From Solimonas_A sp052035235 (GTDB taxonomy: Bacteria; Pseudomonadota; Gammaproteobacteria; Nevskiales; Nevskiaceae): DNA of 64,000 nucleotides. This document shows positions 19,737 to 28,272 of this stretch, in pieces. The notes beneath the pieces are model-generated. The model saw only the letters and a program-made list of their open reading frames with translations, made no database searches and had not been told where the DNA came from. Every line of letters starts with the position of its first letter. Within the stretch, counting starts at the first letter, position 1. The DNA lies in the NCBI GenBank assembly GCA_052035235.1, contig JBPOHT010000052.1, positions 62,001 through 126,000 of the forward strand, given 5' to 3'. The translations under genes and the position numbers were made by a program.

Positions 19737-20969
19737 ATGAACGACAAGTCCGCCCTGCTCGAACAGCTGCGCATCGACCATTCCGCCCGTGCGCCGCAGC
19801 CCAGCCCCTGGAAGCGCTGGCTGCTGATCGGTGCGGTGCTGCTGGCGATCGTCGTGGTCGCTGCCGCCCTGCTGGGTGGCGAGAAGCCGCCCGAGGTCAC
19901 CGCCGTGCAGGCGCGTGCCGCCGGCCCTGGCGCCAGCGCCTCGGTGCTGGACGCCTCCGGGTACGTGGTCGCGCGGCGCCAGGCTACGGTGTCTTCCAAG
20001 GTCACGGGCAAGGTCATCGAGGTGCTGCTGGACGAGGGCCGCCGGGTCGAGCAGGGGCAGGTGCTGGCCCGCATCGACGACAGTAATGCCCAGGCGCAGC
20101 TGGCGCTGGCGCAATCGCAGCTCGCGGCCTCGCGCTCGCAGCTGTCCACGGTCCAGGTGCAGCTGGCCGAGGCGGATCGCCAGCTGGTCCGCACACGTGA
20201 GTTGGCGGAGCGCAAGCTGCTGAGCCAGCAGGCGCTGGATACCGCACAGGCCAATGCCGACGGCCTGCGGGCGCAGCTCGATACCGCCCGGCAGAACATC
20301 GTGGTGTCCGAGCGCGGCGTCGCCGTGCAGCAGCGCGCCCTGGACGACACCGTGGTGCGTGCCCCCTTCTCCGGCGTCATCACCCTGAAGAACGCCCAGC
20401 CGGGCGAGATGATCTCGCCGCTGTCGGCCGGCGGCGCGGGAACGCGCACCGGCATCGGCACGCTGGTGGACATGGAATCGCTGGAGATCGAGGTCGACGT
20501 CAACGAGAACTTCATCAACCGCGTGCAGACCGGACAGCCGGCGGCGGCGCGGCTCAATGCCTACCCGGACTGGGAGATTCCCTGCGAGGTGATCGCCGTA
20601 ATCCCTACCGCCGACCGCAGCAAGGCCACGGTCAAGGTGCGCGTGGGCTTCAAGGACAAGGACCCGCGCATCCTGCCGGAGATGGGTGTGCGCGTGTCTT
20701 TCCGCGAGGCCGAGAAGCCCCAGGCGCAGCAGCAGGAACAGGGGGTGCTGGTGCCCTCCGAAGCGGTACAGAAGCAGGGCGAGGACGGCGTGGTCTTCAT
20801 CCTGCGCGAGGACCTGACGCTGGAGCGCCGCGCGGTGAAGCTCGGCGGCGGCGGCAACGGCGAAACCAGCGTGCTCGGCGGCCTGCGCGGCGGTGAACGG
20901 CTGGCGGTGGGCGACTTTGCCCAGTTCGCCGATGGCAAGAAGGTGCGCATCAAGGAGACCGGAAAATGA
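19737..20969 (+). CDS. periplasmic adaptor subunit of an ABC efflux pump (HlyD/MacA-like)
   Basis: 410 residues from ATG 19737; an in-frame ATG 45 bases earlier lies inside the inverted-repeat element and is less likely. One N-terminal membrane anchor (WLLIGAVLLAIVVVAAALLGG), then a biotinyl-lipoyl-like segment (VLDASGYVVARRQATVSSKVTG), a Gln/Ala-rich coiled-coil hairpin (about residues 115-190), a second lipoyl half (ALDDTVVRAPFSGVITLK) and a beta-barrel domain. It would link the inner-membrane ABC permeases to an outer-membrane channel. It overlaps the ATPase gene by 4 bases (ATGA). Only a weak AGG site precedes the start, and the leader is the structured repeat. Confidence 0.9.
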   Translation: MNDKSALLEQLRIDHSARAPQPSPWKRWLLIGAVLLAIVVVAAALLGGEKPPEVTAVQARAAGPGASASVLDASGYVVARRQATVSSKVTGKVIEVLLDEGRRVEQGQVLARIDDSNAQAQLALAQSQLAASRSQLSTVQVQLAEADRQLVRTRELAERKLLSQQALDTAQANADGLRAQLDTARQNIVVSERGVAVQQRALDDTVVRAPFSGVITLKNAQPGEMISPLSAGGAGTRTGIGTLVDMESLEIEVDVNENFINRVQTGQPAAARLNAYPDWEIPCEVIAVIPTADRSKATVKVRVGFKDKDPRILPEMGVRVSFREAEKPQAQQQEQGVLVPSEAVQKQGEDGVVFILREDLTLERRAVKLGGGGNGETSVLGGLRGGERLAVGDFAQFADGKKVRIKETGK

Positions 20970-21655
20970 CGGAAGCCATCGTCAGCCTGCGCGGCGTGCG
21001 CAAGAGCTACACCCGCGGCAAGCAGACCGTGGAAGTTCTGGAGAGCCTGGACCTGGATATCGCCCGGGGCGACTTCCTGGCCCTGATGGGCCCCAGCGGC
21101 TCCGGCAAGACCACGCTGCTGAACCTGATCGGCGGCCTGGACCGCCCCACCGCCGGCAGTGTCGACGTAGCCGGCGAGCGCATCGACCAGCTCAGCTCCG
21201 GCCAGCTGGCCCAATGGCGTGCAAGGCACGTTGGCTTCGTGTTCCAGTTCTACAACCTGATGCCGATGCTCAACGCCGAGCGCAATGTCGAGCTGCCGCT
21301 GCTGCTGACGCGCCTGCCGGCCGCGGACCGCCTGCGCCGCGTACGCGTGGCACTGGAGATCGTAGGCCTGGCCGAGCGTGGTGGGCACAAGCCCAGCGAG
21401 CTGTCCGGCGGCCAGGCGCAGCGCGTGGCCATTGCCCGCGCGCTGGTGGCGGACCCTACCCTGCTGGTCTGCGACGAGCCAACGGGCGATCTTGACCGCA
21501 AGACCGCCGACGAGATCCTGCACCTGCTGCAGGCCCTGAACCGCGAGTACGGCAAGACCATCGTCATGGTGACGCATGACCCGAAGGCGGCGGAATTCGC
21601 GACGCATCAATTGCACATGGATAAAGGCCGGCTGGTCGAAGCGAGTGCAGCATGA
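20966..21655 (+). CDS. ABC transporter ATPase (MacB/LolD-like)
   Basis: 229 residues. Walker A GPSGSGKTTLL near residue 44, Q-loop VFQFYNLMP, signature LSGGQAQRVAIARAL and Walker B LLVCDEPTGDLD are all intact, followed by the H-loop MVTHDPKAAE. It powers the two FtsX-like permeases downstream. ATGA overlap with the adaptor gene indicates coupled translation. The 160 bases to the next gene hold an inverted pair of REP-like palindromes. Confidence 0.95.
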   Translation: MTEAIVSLRGVRKSYTRGKQTVEVLESLDLDIARGDFLALMGPSGSGKTTLLNLIGGLDRPTAGSVDVAGERIDQLSSGQLAQWRARHVGFVFQFYNLMPMLNAERNVELPLLLTRLPAADRLRRVRVALEIVGLAERGGHKPSELSGGQAQRVAIARALVADPTLLVCDEPTGDLDRKTADEILHLLQALNREYGKTIVMVTHDPKAAEFATHQLHMDKGRLVEASAA

Positions 21656-21671
21656 AAACCACGCCGCGCCA

Positions 21672-21793
21672 CTCCCTCTCCCGCTGGCGGGAGAGGGTCG
21701 GGGTGAGGGTGGAGCCTTCAATCGGAGGCAATGTGCGTAACCGCCACTGCACCACCCTCACCCTTTATCCCTCTCCCGCCAGCGGGAGAGGGG
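21672..21793. repeat. REP doublet (two inverted CCTCTCCCGC palindromes)
   Basis: The left copy 21672-21713 runs palindrome then GGGGTGAGGGTGGA tail. The right copy 21750-21793 runs CACCACCCTCACCC tail then palindrome. They are inverted with tails facing each other and 36 bases between. It interrupts the ABC operon between ATPase and permease genes. The same geometry flanks the DUF559 gene at 56172. Confidence 0.8.
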
Positions 21794-21815
21794 AAGGAAC
21801 AGCGGAAGCAGCGTG

Positions 21816-22967
21816 ATGAAGTACTTCCCCCTGATCTGGTCCGCTCTCTGGCGCAAGAAGCCGCGCACGATCTACACCATGCTGTCGATCATCGTGGCCT
21901 TCCTGCTGTTCGGCATGCTGCAGGCAGTGGCGGTGGGCATGACGCGGTCCTTCGAGATCGCTGGTGCGGACCGCCTGTTCACCGCCGGCAAGTTCTCCTT
22001 CACCGAGATCCTGCCGCTGGGCTACTACTCGCGCATCAAGTCCACGCCGGGCGTGCAACTGGCGACGCACGCCAGCTGGTTCGGCGGCGTCTACCAGAAC
22101 GAGCGCAACATGTTCCCGCAGCTGGCCGTGGACCATGAGACCTACCTGGACATGTACAGCGAGTTCATCGTGGACGAAGCCGCGCGCAAGGAATGGGCGC
22201 GCAACAAGGCCGGCGCCCTGGTCGGCAAGGGTCTGGCCCAGAAATTCGGCTGGAAGGTGGGGGACCGCGTGCCCATCCAGGCCTCGATCTGGCCCAAGCG
22301 TGACGGCCGCAACGACTGGGAGTTCGACATCGTCGGCCTGCTCGACGGCAAGGACGACAATGCCAAGGCGCAGGCCGAGGTCATGCTGTTCCGCTTCGAC
22401 TACTTCGACGAGGCACGCCAGTTCGGCCAGGGTTACGTCGGCTGGTACCTGGAGAAAATCTCCGATCCGGCCGCTTCCGGCAGCGTCGCCGCGGCCATCG
22501 ACCGGCAGTTCGCCAACTCGCCCAAGGAAACCCGCACGGATTCCGAGAAGGCCTTCAACCAGTCCTTCATGAAGCAGATGGGTGACATCCAGATGATCAT
22601 CCAGTCGATCCTCGGCGCGGTGTTCTTCACGCTGCTGTTCCTGACCGGCAACACCATGATGCAGTCGGTGCGCGAACGCATCCCGGAACTGGCGGTGCTC
22701 AAGACCATCGGCTTCCCGGATCGCAGCGTGCTGGCCCTGGTACTCACCGAGTCGCTGCTGCTGTGCCTGATCGCAGCACTGGTCGGCCTGGGCATCGCGA
22801 CCCTGCTGATGCCGGGGCTGGCTTCAAAGGTGCCGGGGCTCTACATGCCGCCGGAGGTCTGGGCCATGGGCCTGGGCGTGGCGGCGCTGCTGGCTGTCGT
22901 CGTCGGATTCCCCCCGGCCTGGCGCGCGATGCGGCTGGATATCGTGAATGCTCTCTCAGCACACTGA
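21816..22967 (+). CDS. ABC transporter permease, FtsX/MacB-like (first)
   Basis: 383 residues from ATG 21816 (a GTG lies directly before it). One N-terminal membrane helix (TMLSIIVAFLLFGMLQAVAVG) is followed by a periplasmic domain (about residues 40-255) and three C-terminal helices, the FtsX/MacB permease layout. SILGAVFFTLLFLTGNTMMQSVRERIPELAVLKTIG-type wording is typical of the family. It should pair with the second permease to form the transmembrane part of a pump assembled with the upstream ATPase and adaptor. The start follows a REP repeat that supplies the upstream GGGAAGGAA sequence. Confidence 0.92.
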   Translation: MKYFPLIWSALWRKKPRTIYTMLSIIVAFLLFGMLQAVAVGMTRSFEIAGADRLFTAGKFSFTEILPLGYYSRIKSTPGVQLATHASWFGGVYQNERNMFPQLAVDHETYLDMYSEFIVDEAARKEWARNKAGALVGKGLAQKFGWKVGDRVPIQASIWPKRDGRNDWEFDIVGLLDGKDDNAKAQAEVMLFRFDYFDEARQFGQGYVGWYLEKISDPAASGSVAAAIDRQFANSPKETRTDSEKAFNQSFMKQMGDIQMIIQSILGAVFFTLLFLTGNTMMQSVRERIPELAVLKTIGFPDRSVLALVLTESLLLCLIAALVGLGIATLLMPGLASKVPGLYMPPEVWAMGLGVAALLAVVVGFPPAWRAMRLDIVNALSAH

Positions 22968-22976
22968 GGACAAGCC

Positions 22977-24161
22977 GTGATTCAGCAGATCTGGGCGGTA
23001 ACCGTGATGAACCTCCGCGCCGTGCCGCAGCGGCTCGGCGCCTCGCTGGTGATCGTCATCGGCATCGCCGGCGTGGTCGGCGTGATGGTGGCGCTACTGT
23101 CGATGGCCAAGGGCTTCCAGTCCACGCTGAACAGCACCGGCCGGCCGGACCGCGTGATCGTGCTGCGGGGCGGCGCCAATGATGAGCTTTCCAGCGTGCT
23201 GTTCCGCGAGCAGGTGACCATCATCAAGCAGGCCCCGGGCATCCGCGCGGGCAGCGACGGACGGCCGCTGGCGGTGGCCGAGGTCTACCTGCTGGCCGGG
23301 CTGCCGCGCAAGGGGCAGACCGAACCGGCCAACGTGGTGCTGCGCGGTACCGAGCCCCACGTGCTGGAGGTGCGCCCGGAAACCCGGCTGGTGGAAGGCC
23401 GCATGTTCAGGCCCGGGGTGTATGAGGTGATCGTGGGCCGCGGCGCGCGCGACCAGTTCGCCGGGATGGAACTCGGCGGCAAGCTGCCGCTGCGCGATGG
23501 CGACTGGACTATCGTCGGCTTCTTCGACAGCGGCGGCGACGTGCACGAGTCCGAGCTGTGGACCGACGCGGAGACGCTGATGCAGGCAGCCAAGCGCGGC
23601 GCGCCCACCTCGGTGACGGCGCAACTGGAGTCCGAGCAGGATTTCCAGCGCTTCAAGGACGCGCTGACCACCGATCCGCGCCTGAATCCCGGCGTGCAGA
23701 AGGAGCCGGACTACTACTCCTCGCGCTCCAAGGCGCTCAACGGCCTGATCAACGGCCTGGGCTACACCGTGGGCGTGATCATGGCGATCGGCGCGCTGTT
23801 CGGCGCGCTCAACACCATGTACGCGGCGGTATCGACGCGCACGGTGGAGATCGCCACGCTGCGCGCCATCGGCTTCGGCGGCGCCCCGGTGGTGGTGTCG
23901 GTGATGATCGAGGCGATGCTGCTGTCGCTGGCCGGCGGGCTGCTGGGTGCGGCCATCGCCTATGTGGTGTTCAACGGCTACAGCGTCTCGACGCTGAACT
24001 TCCAGACCTTCAGCCAGGTGGCCTTCGCCTTCCAGGTGACGCCGGACCTGCTGCGCCAGGGCGTGATCTGGGCGCTGCTGATTGGCGCCATCGGCGGCTT
24101 CTTCCCGGCCCTGAAGGCGGCACGCCTGCCGGTGGTGGAGGCCCTGCGCGGCTCGGCCTGA
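22977..24161 (+). CDS. ABC transporter permease, FtsX/MacB-like (second)
   Basis: 394 residues from GTG 22977, with GAGGA six bases upstream and 9 bases after the previous stop. The topology is the same: helix near residues 20-40, periplasmic domain, three C-terminal helices (TVGVIMAIGALFGALNTMYAAV; SVMIEAMLLSLAGGLLGAAI; GVIWALLIGAIGGFFPALKA). Two different permeases with one ATPase and one adaptor distinguish this pump from MacAB, where permease and ATPase are fused. The substrate cannot be predicted from sequence. Confidence 0.92.
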   Translation: MIQQIWAVTVMNLRAVPQRLGASLVIVIGIAGVVGVMVALLSMAKGFQSTLNSTGRPDRVIVLRGGANDELSSVLFREQVTIIKQAPGIRAGSDGRPLAVAEVYLLAGLPRKGQTEPANVVLRGTEPHVLEVRPETRLVEGRMFRPGVYEVIVGRGARDQFAGMELGGKLPLRDGDWTIVGFFDSGGDVHESELWTDAETLMQAAKRGAPTSVTAQLESEQDFQRFKDALTTDPRLNPGVQKEPDYYSSRSKALNGLINGLGYTVGVIMAIGALFGALNTMYAAVSTRTVEIATLRAIGFGGAPVVVSVMIEAMLLSLAGGLLGAAIAYVVFNGYSVSTLNFQTFSQVAFAFQVTPDLLRQGVIWALLIGAIGGFFPALKAARLPVVEALRGSA

Positions 24162-24184
24162 CCGACACAGGAACGGCGGGCAAC

Positions 24185-24219
24185 AAAAAAGCGCGGCCGG
24201 AGCCGCGCTTTTTTGTTTG
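24185..24219. terminator. bidirectional rho-independent terminator
   Basis: AAAAAAGCGCGGC-CGGA-GCCGCGCTTTTTTG has A and T runs on both sides. It ends the ABC operon (plus) and the convergent lipoprotein gene (minus). Confidence 0.92.
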
Positions 24220-24230
24220 CAGCCAGAGGC

Positions 24231-25037
24231 TTACGGGGTCGCGACGAAGCGGCCGCCGGTGCACAGCTCGTGCACGTACATCGCCTTGCCGACGTTGGCG
24301 CTGAGCAGGCCCGGCTCCAGCGTCACGGTGGCGCGGTCGAAGGACTGCTTGCTGCGGAAGCCCACCCAGGCGCGCTCATGCGTGCCGGCGCCCAGCAGGT
24401 CCAGGTCGCTCTGGGTGTAGCTGCGGGTCTCGCGGGTCGCGCCGTTGAGCGAGGTGGTGATCTTGATCTGGTTGACCAGGGACAGATCGACCGTGCCGTT
24501 GGGGAAGCCCAGCGCGAACACCGAGTAGGTGCCGGCCGGAGCGGCGGTCGGCAGGTTGACGTTCTGGTCCACACCTTCCAGCAGCGAGCCCAGCAGGCCT
24601 ACGGCCAGGGTGAAGGTCGAGTGGGTCGACAGCTTGCCGTCGATCAGCAGGTCCTTGTCGGCCACGCCGTTGGTCAGCTGGGTCACCGGATCGGCGCCGA
24701 GCAGGTTCAGCAGGTTGGTCAGCAGGCCACCGACCAGGCCGCGGGCACCGACCGTGGTCGTCACGCCGGGGCCGGAAGCGCTGGCGGAGCAGATGAAGTT
24801 GCCGGCGATCGGCGTGCCGCCGGGGGCGCCGCCGTCGGTGACGTCGGTGGGCACCGTGCCGTCATTGGGGAATTCGTTGGGGTCGATGGTGCCGTTGCCG
24901 TTGTCGTCGCCGTTGCCGGTATTCAGGCCGCCGCTGCCGTCGATGGTGCCGTCGCCATTGGCGTCGCAGCCGGCCAGGAGCAGGCCGGAGATGGCCAGCA
25001 GCGCAATGCCGCAGGCCTGGGGGAGGTTCGTTTTCAT
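24231..25037 (-). CDS. lipoprotein with EF-hand-like Asp-rich N-terminus, function unknown
   Basis: 268 residues from ATG 25037, with GGAG nine bases upstream. The signal peptide ends at a lipobox (LLLAGC), giving a lipid-anchored protein. Directly after it are two calcium-loop-like motifs, DANGDGTIDGSG and DDNGNGTIDPNEF, resembling EF-hand or dockerin-type loops. The remainder is Leu/Gly/Thr-rich with no family recognised. The upstream OmpA gene is divergent. Whether the Asp loops bind calcium is an inference from motif only. Confidence 0.75.
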   Translation of the reverse strand: MKTNLPQACGIALLAISGLLLAGCDANGDGTIDGSGGLNTGNGDDNGNGTIDPNEFPNDGTVPTDVTDGGAPGGTPIAGNFICSASASGPGVTTTVGARGLVGGLLTNLLNLLGADPVTQLTNGVADKDLLIDGKLSTHSTFTLAVGLLGSLLEGVDQNVNLPTAAPAGTYSVFALGFPNGTVDLSLVNQIKITTSLNGATRETRSYTQSDLDLLGAGTHERAWVGFRSKQSFDRATVTLEPGLLSANVGKAMYVHELCTGGRFVATP

Positions 25038-25350
25038 TTGGTGCATCTCCACTGTCAAAGGGGTGAGGGATTCGGCGTTCTTGTTGACCGCTTCTGGGAT
25101 AGTGCCTGCCGGCCCAACCGGTAGTATCATACCCCAGGCCTATCCGCCTGTAATGTAAGAAATATCGGAGGGGGTTGTCACTAAAACGCTCGTTCATCCC
25201 GAACTTGCTTGAGTGACCCCCGTCACGATATATCATGCATTCAGGCATTCCGCCTTAAGAAGTCCAATACTAGAAACGCACCCCGGGACGGTCTTCCTAC
25301 CCGCTCCGCAGGCACTGTCCGTGCCCACCCCAACAATCAGGAGAGTCACG
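25038..25350. promoter_or_regulatory. divergent intergenic region between lipoprotein and OmpA-family genes
   Basis: About 310 bases, less GC-rich than the flanks, must hold both divergent promoters. Candidate plus-strand elements lie near 25200-25235 (TTGCTTGAG...ATATATC), but no convincing -35/-10 pair with 17-base spacing is certain. The OmpA leader would be long. No small ORF stands out. Confidence 0.35.
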
Positions 25351-26664
25351 ATGAAAGCGCTGCTGAAACAACTCCCCCTCGCCTGCCTTGTGCTGACGCC
25401 GATGGCGTACGCCCAGGACCCGGCCGCAGAAGCCCCGGTCGAAGAAGCCATTGTCAGCGAGGCAATGCCGGCGGAAGGCGCTCCGGCAGATGCCGCTGCC
25501 GCTGAAGCTGCCCCGGCCGAAGCCTCCACAGAAACCGTCACCGAAGAAGCCATGGTGACCGAGACCGCCCCGGCCGACGGCGCTCCCATGGAGGCCACGC
25601 TGACCGAGACCGTGACCGAGACGGTCACCGAGACGACGACGGAGACCACCACCGAGACGACGGAAGCCCCTTCCGCCGCCCGCGTCACCGACTACGTCAG
25701 CCTGCTGGGTAACTACACCTTCATCGGTGACACCCCGTTCGACAGCATCGAGCACGCCATCGGCCTGACGCTGCTGCGCGGCTGGAACCTGTCCGACAAC
25801 TGGTACATCGAAGGCAACTTCACCGCCGACAACATCGAGACCGATGTCACCGGCACCACGGACTTCTACCGTTACGGCCTGGGCGCCGACCTGGTGTACT
25901 CCTTCGGTGACCGCCTGAGCTTCACGCCGTTCGTGCTGATCGGCGCCGCGGCGACCTACACCGACGTGATCCCGGACAGCGAAGACAAGTGGAGCTGGGC
26001 AGCCAACGCCGGCCTGGGCTTCATCACCGGCCCGATCAGCGACTTCGGCTTCCGCCTGCGCCTCGAGGCCCGCTACGTCTATGACGCCTTCGAATACCTG
26101 GACAAGCGCCAGGACGTGAAGGTCGGCGTGGGTCTGGAACTGCCGCTGCAGCGTGGCGACGGCCCGGTCACCCCGCTGGCCGTGGTGGAAGAGCGCGTGC
26201 AGGTGGTCGATGCCGGCCAGCCGGGCGACGCGGACCAGGACGGCGTCCTGGATCCGTATGACGCCTGCCCGGATACCCCGCAGGGCATGGAAGTGGACGG
26301 CCGCGGCTGCGCGCTGCCGCAGGTCCTGACCCTGACCGGCGTGGTGTTCGACTTCAACAAGGCCACCCTGACCCCGGATGCCCGCAAGATCCTCGACGAC
26401 GTGGCCAAGAAGATCGTGGCCTACAAGAAGATCCCGATGGAACTGGCCGGCCACACCGACAGCGTCGGCAGCGATGAGTACAACCTCAAGCTGTCCGACC
26501 TGCGTGCCAGCTCCGTCAAGGAGTATCTGATCGAGCAGGGCGTCGCCGGCGATGGCCTCACCGCCAAGGGCTACGGCGAGTCCCAGCCGGTCGCTCCGAA
26601 CGACACCGATGCCGGCCGCCAGCTGAACCGCCGCACCGAGCTGCGTATCGAAGGCCAGAAGTAA
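25351..26664 (+). CDS. OmpA-family outer-membrane/peptidoglycan-binding protein
   Basis: 437 residues from ATG 25351 (CAGGAGAG upstream). Order: signal peptide ending AYA-Q; an Ala/Glu/Thr low-complexity linker (about residues 22-105) with repeated TETV and TETT units; an eight-strand barrel-like domain; a calcium-loop thrombospondin-3-type segment (DADQDGVLDPYDACPDTPQG); and a C-terminal OmpA domain with FDFNKATLTPDARKIL, LAGHTDSVGSDEYN and GYGESQPVAPN...NRRTEL, containing the Asp and Arg that grip diaminopimelate. It links outer membrane to cell wall. The acidic N-terminal linker before the barrel is unusual for OmpA. Confidence 0.93.
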   Translation: MKALLKQLPLACLVLTPMAYAQDPAAEAPVEEAIVSEAMPAEGAPADAAAAEAAPAEASTETVTEEAMVTETAPADGAPMEATLTETVTETVTETTTETTTETTEAPSAARVTDYVSLLGNYTFIGDTPFDSIEHAIGLTLLRGWNLSDNWYIEGNFTADNIETDVTGTTDFYRYGLGADLVYSFGDRLSFTPFVLIGAAATYTDVIPDSEDKWSWAANAGLGFITGPISDFGFRLRLEARYVYDAFEYLDKRQDVKVGVGLELPLQRGDGPVTPLAVVEERVQVVDAGQPGDADQDGVLDPYDACPDTPQGMEVDGRGCALPQVLTLTGVVFDFNKATLTPDARKILDDVAKKIVAYKKIPMELAGHTDSVGSDEYNLKLSDLRASSVKEYLIEQGVAGDGLTAKGYGESQPVAPNDTDAGRQLNRRTELRIEGQK

Positions 26665-26681
26665 GCCACACCGCTGCAAAC

Positions 26682-26716
26682 GAAACGGCCGCCGGGAAAC
26701 CGGCGGCCGTTTTGCT
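26682..26716 (+). terminator. rho-independent terminator of the OmpA-family gene
   Basis: AAACGGCCGCCGG-GAAA-CCGGCGGCCGTTTTG lies 18 bases past the stop codon. Confidence 0.9.
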
Positions 26717-26736
26717 TTGTGCGCCAGGGAAGGCCT

Positions 26737-26810
26737 CGTAGGAGCGGCCGTTGGCCGCGAAGTCCGGCACGCATGGCCACCCAAGCTCGCGGCTGACAGC
26801 CGCTCCTACG
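26737..26810. repeat. REP-like repeat (GTAGGAGCGGC family)
   Basis: The outer arms CGTAGGAGCGGC and GCCGCTCCTACG enclose GGCCGCGAA and CTCGCGGC segments. It resembles Pseudomonas-type REP doublets. It sits between convergent OmpA and kinase genes and could end the kinase transcript. Confidence 0.7.
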
Positions 26811-26831
26811 GGGTGCTGGCTTGCGCCGGCC

Positions 26832-28058
26832 TCAGCGCAGCATCAGCAGTACGAACTCCAGCACGCTGATCCCGGCCAGGATCGCCACCACCCAGCGCCA
26901 GCGCTTCGGCAGCCTCTCCGGTGTCGCGGGCAGGGTCACGGGCGCCCGCGTCATGGTGACCTGCGCATCCTCCGGCACCAGGCTGACGACCCGGGACTCC
27001 GCGCTACGGGTGACGGCGTCCTCGGCGGTGGCCGTATCCTGCCGTACCAGGGGCAGCGTGAAGACGTCGGCCATGCCGGTGCCGTTGTCGATCTGCTCCT
27101 CGGTCAGGCTGTCGAGGAAGGCCAGGAACTCGGTGGCGGAGGCGTAGCGGTCCTGCGCGCGCACCGCCAGCGCCCTGGCCATGCCCTCGCGCAGCGCCGG
27201 CGGCAGGGCGCTGTAGCCGGCCTGCTCCAGGGGGTCGTGCCCCAGGCGGTCCAGCGCCATGGGCGGGGCCTCACCGGCGATCATGCGGTAGATCGTGGCG
27301 GCGGCGCCGTAGACGTCGGTGTAGGGGCCCTGGGGGCTGCGGCGCTGGTACTGCTCCAGCGGGGCGTAGCCCTCGGTTAGCACCACGACCAGGCTGTGCG
27401 GGCGCTCACCGGCCGCCTGCATGGCGGCCCCGAAGTCGAGCAGGATCGGGCGGCCGTCGGCCGCCAGGTAGATGTTGTGCGGCTTGACGTCACGGTGGAT
27501 GACGTTGTGCTCATGCAGGTACTGCAGCCCCTGCAGGATCGGCCGCATCAGCCGCAGTGCAACGCCCGGGGCGGTGCTGTTGCGCACCGTGGAGAGGTAC
27601 TCGCCGAGGGACTGGCCCTCGTAGTAGTCCATCACGAGATAGGCGGTGCCGTTGGCATTGAAGAAGCTGCGCACGCGCACGATGTTGGGGTGGTCGAAGC
27701 GCGCCACGATGCGCGCCTCGCGCAGGAATTGCTCGCGGCCGTAGCGGAAATTGGCCTGGTCGGCGTCGGTATGGACCTGCACGTCCAGGGAGTCCGAGGT
27801 GCGCGTGGCCAGGTCACGCGGCATGTACTCCTTGATCGCCACGCGCTGCTGCAGGTGGATGTCCCAGCCGATGTAGGTGATGCCGAAGCCGCCGCGCTTG
27901 CCCAGTACACGGCCGACGCGGAACTGGCCACCGATGACGATGCCGTGGGGCAGGAACAGGGGCGAGCGCGGCGCCGACTCGTCGTAGCCACAGGCCGGGC
28001 ATACCGCCGCCCCGCACTTCTCAGCGTAACAGCCCGGACAATGTTTCTGGTAGTCCAC
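26832..28058 (-). CDS. membrane-anchored serine/threonine protein kinase with N-terminal zinc ribbon
   Basis: 408 residues from GTG 28058 (GGGAGAG about nine bases upstream); no ATG fits in the frame, and a TTG at 28115 is less likely. The N-terminus has CPGC...CPACGY, a zinc-ribbon-like module. The Hanks-type kinase domain (about residues 35-300) shows LGKRGGFGITYIGWD (glycine loop), AIKEYMP (catalytic Lys), VIHRDVKPHNIYL (HRD with catalytic Asp) and LLDFGAA (DFG). A C-terminal segment ending WVVAILAGISVLEFVLLMLR anchors it in the membrane. It is divergent from an FHA-domain protein, its likely phosphothreonine-reading partner. Confidence 0.92.
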   Translation of the reverse strand: MDYQKHCPGCYAEKCGAAVCPACGYDESAPRSPLFLPHGIVIGGQFRVGRVLGKRGGFGITYIGWDIHLQQRVAIKEYMPRDLATRTSDSLDVQVHTDADQANFRYGREQFLREARIVARFDHPNIVRVRSFFNANGTAYLVMDYYEGQSLGEYLSTVRNSTAPGVALRLMRPILQGLQYLHEHNVIHRDVKPHNIYLAADGRPILLDFGAAMQAAGERPHSLVVVLTEGYAPLEQYQRRSPQGPYTDVYGAAATIYRMIAGEAPPMALDRLGHDPLEQAGYSALPPALREGMARALAVRAQDRYASATEFLAFLDSLTEEQIDNGTGMADVFTLPLVRQDTATAEDAVTRSAESRVVSLVPEDAQVTMTRAPVTLPATPERLPKRWRWVVAILAGISVLEFVLLMLR

Positions 28059-28272
28059 CTGCGGCGTCTCTCCCTCGCGTGCGGTTCTGGGCCGATTGTA
28101 TCCCCATCTCCGCAAATTCCAGCCCTGCGGGCACGGAACCTGCCTCCACCCTGATGCCGACGGCTGGCGACGGCTGGCGAAAAGCCCCGCTTTCGTCCTA
28201 GGCTGTGGCAGGGGCTGTTAACACTAGCCACGACAACTCCGGCGAGGATCGCCAGACAAAAGAGTGAATGCC
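28059..28272. promoter_or_regulatory. divergent intergenic region of the kinase/FHA pair
   Basis: 214 bases shared by two divergent genes. It contains the direct repeat CGACGGCTGG/CGACGGCTGG (near 28150-28180) and AGGCTGTGGC...GCTAGTG pairs near 28200. No confident promoter boxes. Confidence 0.35.
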
